A DNA stretch of 55,894 nt from Leptolyngbyaceae cyanobacterium C42_A2020_001 (lineage in GTDB: Bacteria; Cyanobacteriota; Cyanobacteriia; Leptolyngbyales; Leptolyngbyaceae), in the NCBI GenBank assembly GCA_015272515.1, contig JACYLN010000047.1, forward strand, positions 1 to 55,894. The letters are read 5' to 3'. Position numbers and translations under genes: made by a program. Position 1 is the first letter of the stretch; every line of letters begins with the position of its first letter. Under the pieces are notes generated by a model. The model did not search any database. It was not told the DNA's origin and saw only the letters and a program-made list of their open reading frames with translations. Shown here piece by piece: positions 54,923-55,894 of this stretch.

Positions 54923-55666
54923 TTATGGATTTTGGTTGATGCTGTGCAAACCGCACTCTTTCTTAGTGGCATCTTCCCACCACCACCGCCCTTCGCGCTC
55001 ATGCTGATTCGGCAGAACCGGGCGGGTGCAGGGTTCACAGCCAATGCTAATAAACCCACGTTCATGCAAGGGATTGTAGGGAACTTCGTAAGAGCGGATA
55101 TACATCCAAACATCCAGTGAAGTCCAGTAGGAGAGAGGATTGAACTTCACCAACTGCTTACCCTCAGTGGAAAAGGCAGAATCCACTTGCACAATGGGAA
55201 CTTTACCGCGAGTCGCTGGGTTTTGATCTTGCCGTTGCCCGGTAATCCAAGCATCGAGCGTTGTAAGTTTGCGGCGCAGCGGTGCAACTTTACGAATGTC
55301 GCAGCATTCTTTGTGCCCATCCTCATAAAAGCTGAACAGTCCTTTTTCCCGTACCAGCGCTTCTACCTGAGCCGCATCGGGATACATAATATCGATCGCA
55401 ATGCTGTAATGCTTGCGAACACGATCAATAAACTGATAGGTTTCGGGGTGCAATCGTCCAGTGTCCAGGCTGAAGACTTTGAAGGGCTTATTTAACCTGT
55501 GCGCCATATCAATCAACACCACATCCTCAGCCCCACTAAACGAGATAGCGATGTTGTCAAACAAACCCAACGCTCGTTCTAAAATCTTTTGCGGGCTTTG
55601 GTGCGTCAGTTCCGTTTCCAAGCTGGCAATTTGGTTGGCAATGGGCTGCTCGGCGAGTTGCGCCAT
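54923..55666 (-). CDS. cysH: Phosphoadenylyl-/adenylyl-sulfate reductase
   Basis: 247 residues from ATG 55666; a frame extension to 55723 is possible but untypical. It reduces activated sulfate to sulfite. [17 protein letters not shown] is the nucleotide-binding start, [15 protein letters not shown] follows. Cys121-Cys122 and Cys210-x-x-Cys213 (GCEPCTRP) form the [4Fe-4S] site of APS-type reductases, and Cys238 in KKECGLH is the catalytic thiol. Presence of the cluster cysteines suggests that APS may be the substrate, although some PAPS reductases carry them also. Followed closely by two glycosyltransferase genes, with which no functional link is known. Confidence 0.95.
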   Translation of the reverse strand: MAQLAEQPIANQIASLETELTHQSPQKILERALGLFDNIAISFSGAEDVVLIDMAHRLNKPFKVFSLDTGRLHPETYQFIDRVRKHYSIAIDIMYPDAAQVEALVREKGLFSFYEDGHKECCDIRKVAPLRRKLTTLDAWITGQRQDQNPATRGKVPIVQVDSAFSTEGKQLVKFNPLSYWTSLDVWMYIRSYEVPYNPLHERGFISIGCEPCTRPVLPNQHEREGRWWWEDATKKECGLHSINQNP

Positions 55667-55840
55667 AATGTGCTCTCTTTGAAGAATGAAGTGTTCGATT
55701 GCGCTACACATTCTATCAAGCAACGCGATCGTTCGGCTGCATCAACCTTCTGCCTCGGCAACCTGAACTTCCGGGCATCCCTATTCAAGGTTCTAACAAT
55801 TCGACACGCTGATTGAGTATACTATTATGTGACTTATTAT

Positions 55841-55894
55841 GCCGATGTGGCTCAGTGGTAGAGCACTCGATTCGTAATCGAGCGGTCGCGGGTT
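55841..55894 (+). tRNA. tRNA-Thr (anticodon CGT), cut by window end
   Basis: Acceptor GCCGATG (55841-55847), D arm GCTC-AGTGGTA-GAGC, anticodon arm CTCGA-TTCGTAA-TCGAG with anticodon CGT, variable loop CGGTC and start of the T arm GCGGGTT. It reads codon ACG. The 3' third lies beyond the window. Confidence 0.93.

Overview
The window is cyanobacterial chromosome. The evidence is plant-type phytoene desaturase and synthase, two photosystem small subunits (PsaK, PsbY), the circadian output regulator RpaA, the Rubisco regulator RbcR, a cyAbrB regulator, a type IV pilin-like G/H protein, and very frequent GCGATCGC (HIP1) octamers. Gene content and GC suggest a filamentous, non-heterocystous Leptolyngbya-like lineage. 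That placement is an inference; the sequence does not name the organism.

Layout. 1-4.2 kb: a truncated membrane protein, then crtP-crtB (carotenoid entry), trpF and psaK, with a large inverted repeat and a terminator-like hairpin in the psaK leader. 4.3-4.9 kb: a pilin-like gene. 5.3-8.0 kb: a four-gene minus-strand operon (CDGSH protein, pirin, VOC protein, glutathionyl-hydroquinone reductase). One promoter precedes it, and three interlocking palindromes cover its -35, spacer and start region. This is the clearest regulatory structure in the window and looks like a quinone/electrophile-response operon. 8.0-19 kb: mixed housekeeping and accessory genes: an M32 peptidase, a psbY too short for ordinary ORF calling, a gamma carbonic anhydrase homologue, a decaying patch of tiny genes (DUF6888/DUF6887 plus a frameshifted neighbour), a PD-(D/E)XK protein, a creatininase family enzyme, a divergent RNase III domain, an Uma2 protein, trpD, an acyltransferase and rpaA.

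19-30.7 kb is mostly membrane and ion transport: a GT2 glycosyltransferase, a CPA2 cation/proton antiporter with two USP modules, two ClC proteins with complementary changes at the two proton-pathway glutamates (the second also carries tandem USP modules), and a cyAbrB gene between the ClCs. 30.9-38.4 kb is signalling: a large PAS/GAF histidine kinase with a possible bilin-binding GAF domain, then a minus-strand run rbcR, Ser/Thr kinase, phosphate-type substrate-binding protein. 38.5-45.9 kb: a roadblock-like protein, an adrenodoxin-type ferredoxin, a phycobilisome-like orphan, alaS, and an EamA transporter fused to a coiled-coil N-terminus. 45.9-49.4 kb: an ethylene-receptor-type histidine kinase followed after 3 bases by a response regulator/PAS/histidine kinase. 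49.5-55.9 kb: a DUF4278 gene with an aborted duplicate of its start region, a TPR protein, two overlapping glycosyltransferases, cysH, and a tRNA-Thr cut by the window end.

Two kinds of noise recur. Purine-rich/pyrimidine-rich low-complexity blocks lie between genes (about 13.5, 17.0 and 39.5 kb), and at 17 kb one forms the end of a coding region. Small gene remnants lie near 11.2-12.0 and 49.8 kb. All functional assignments rest on reading sequence motifs by eye; no database search was run.
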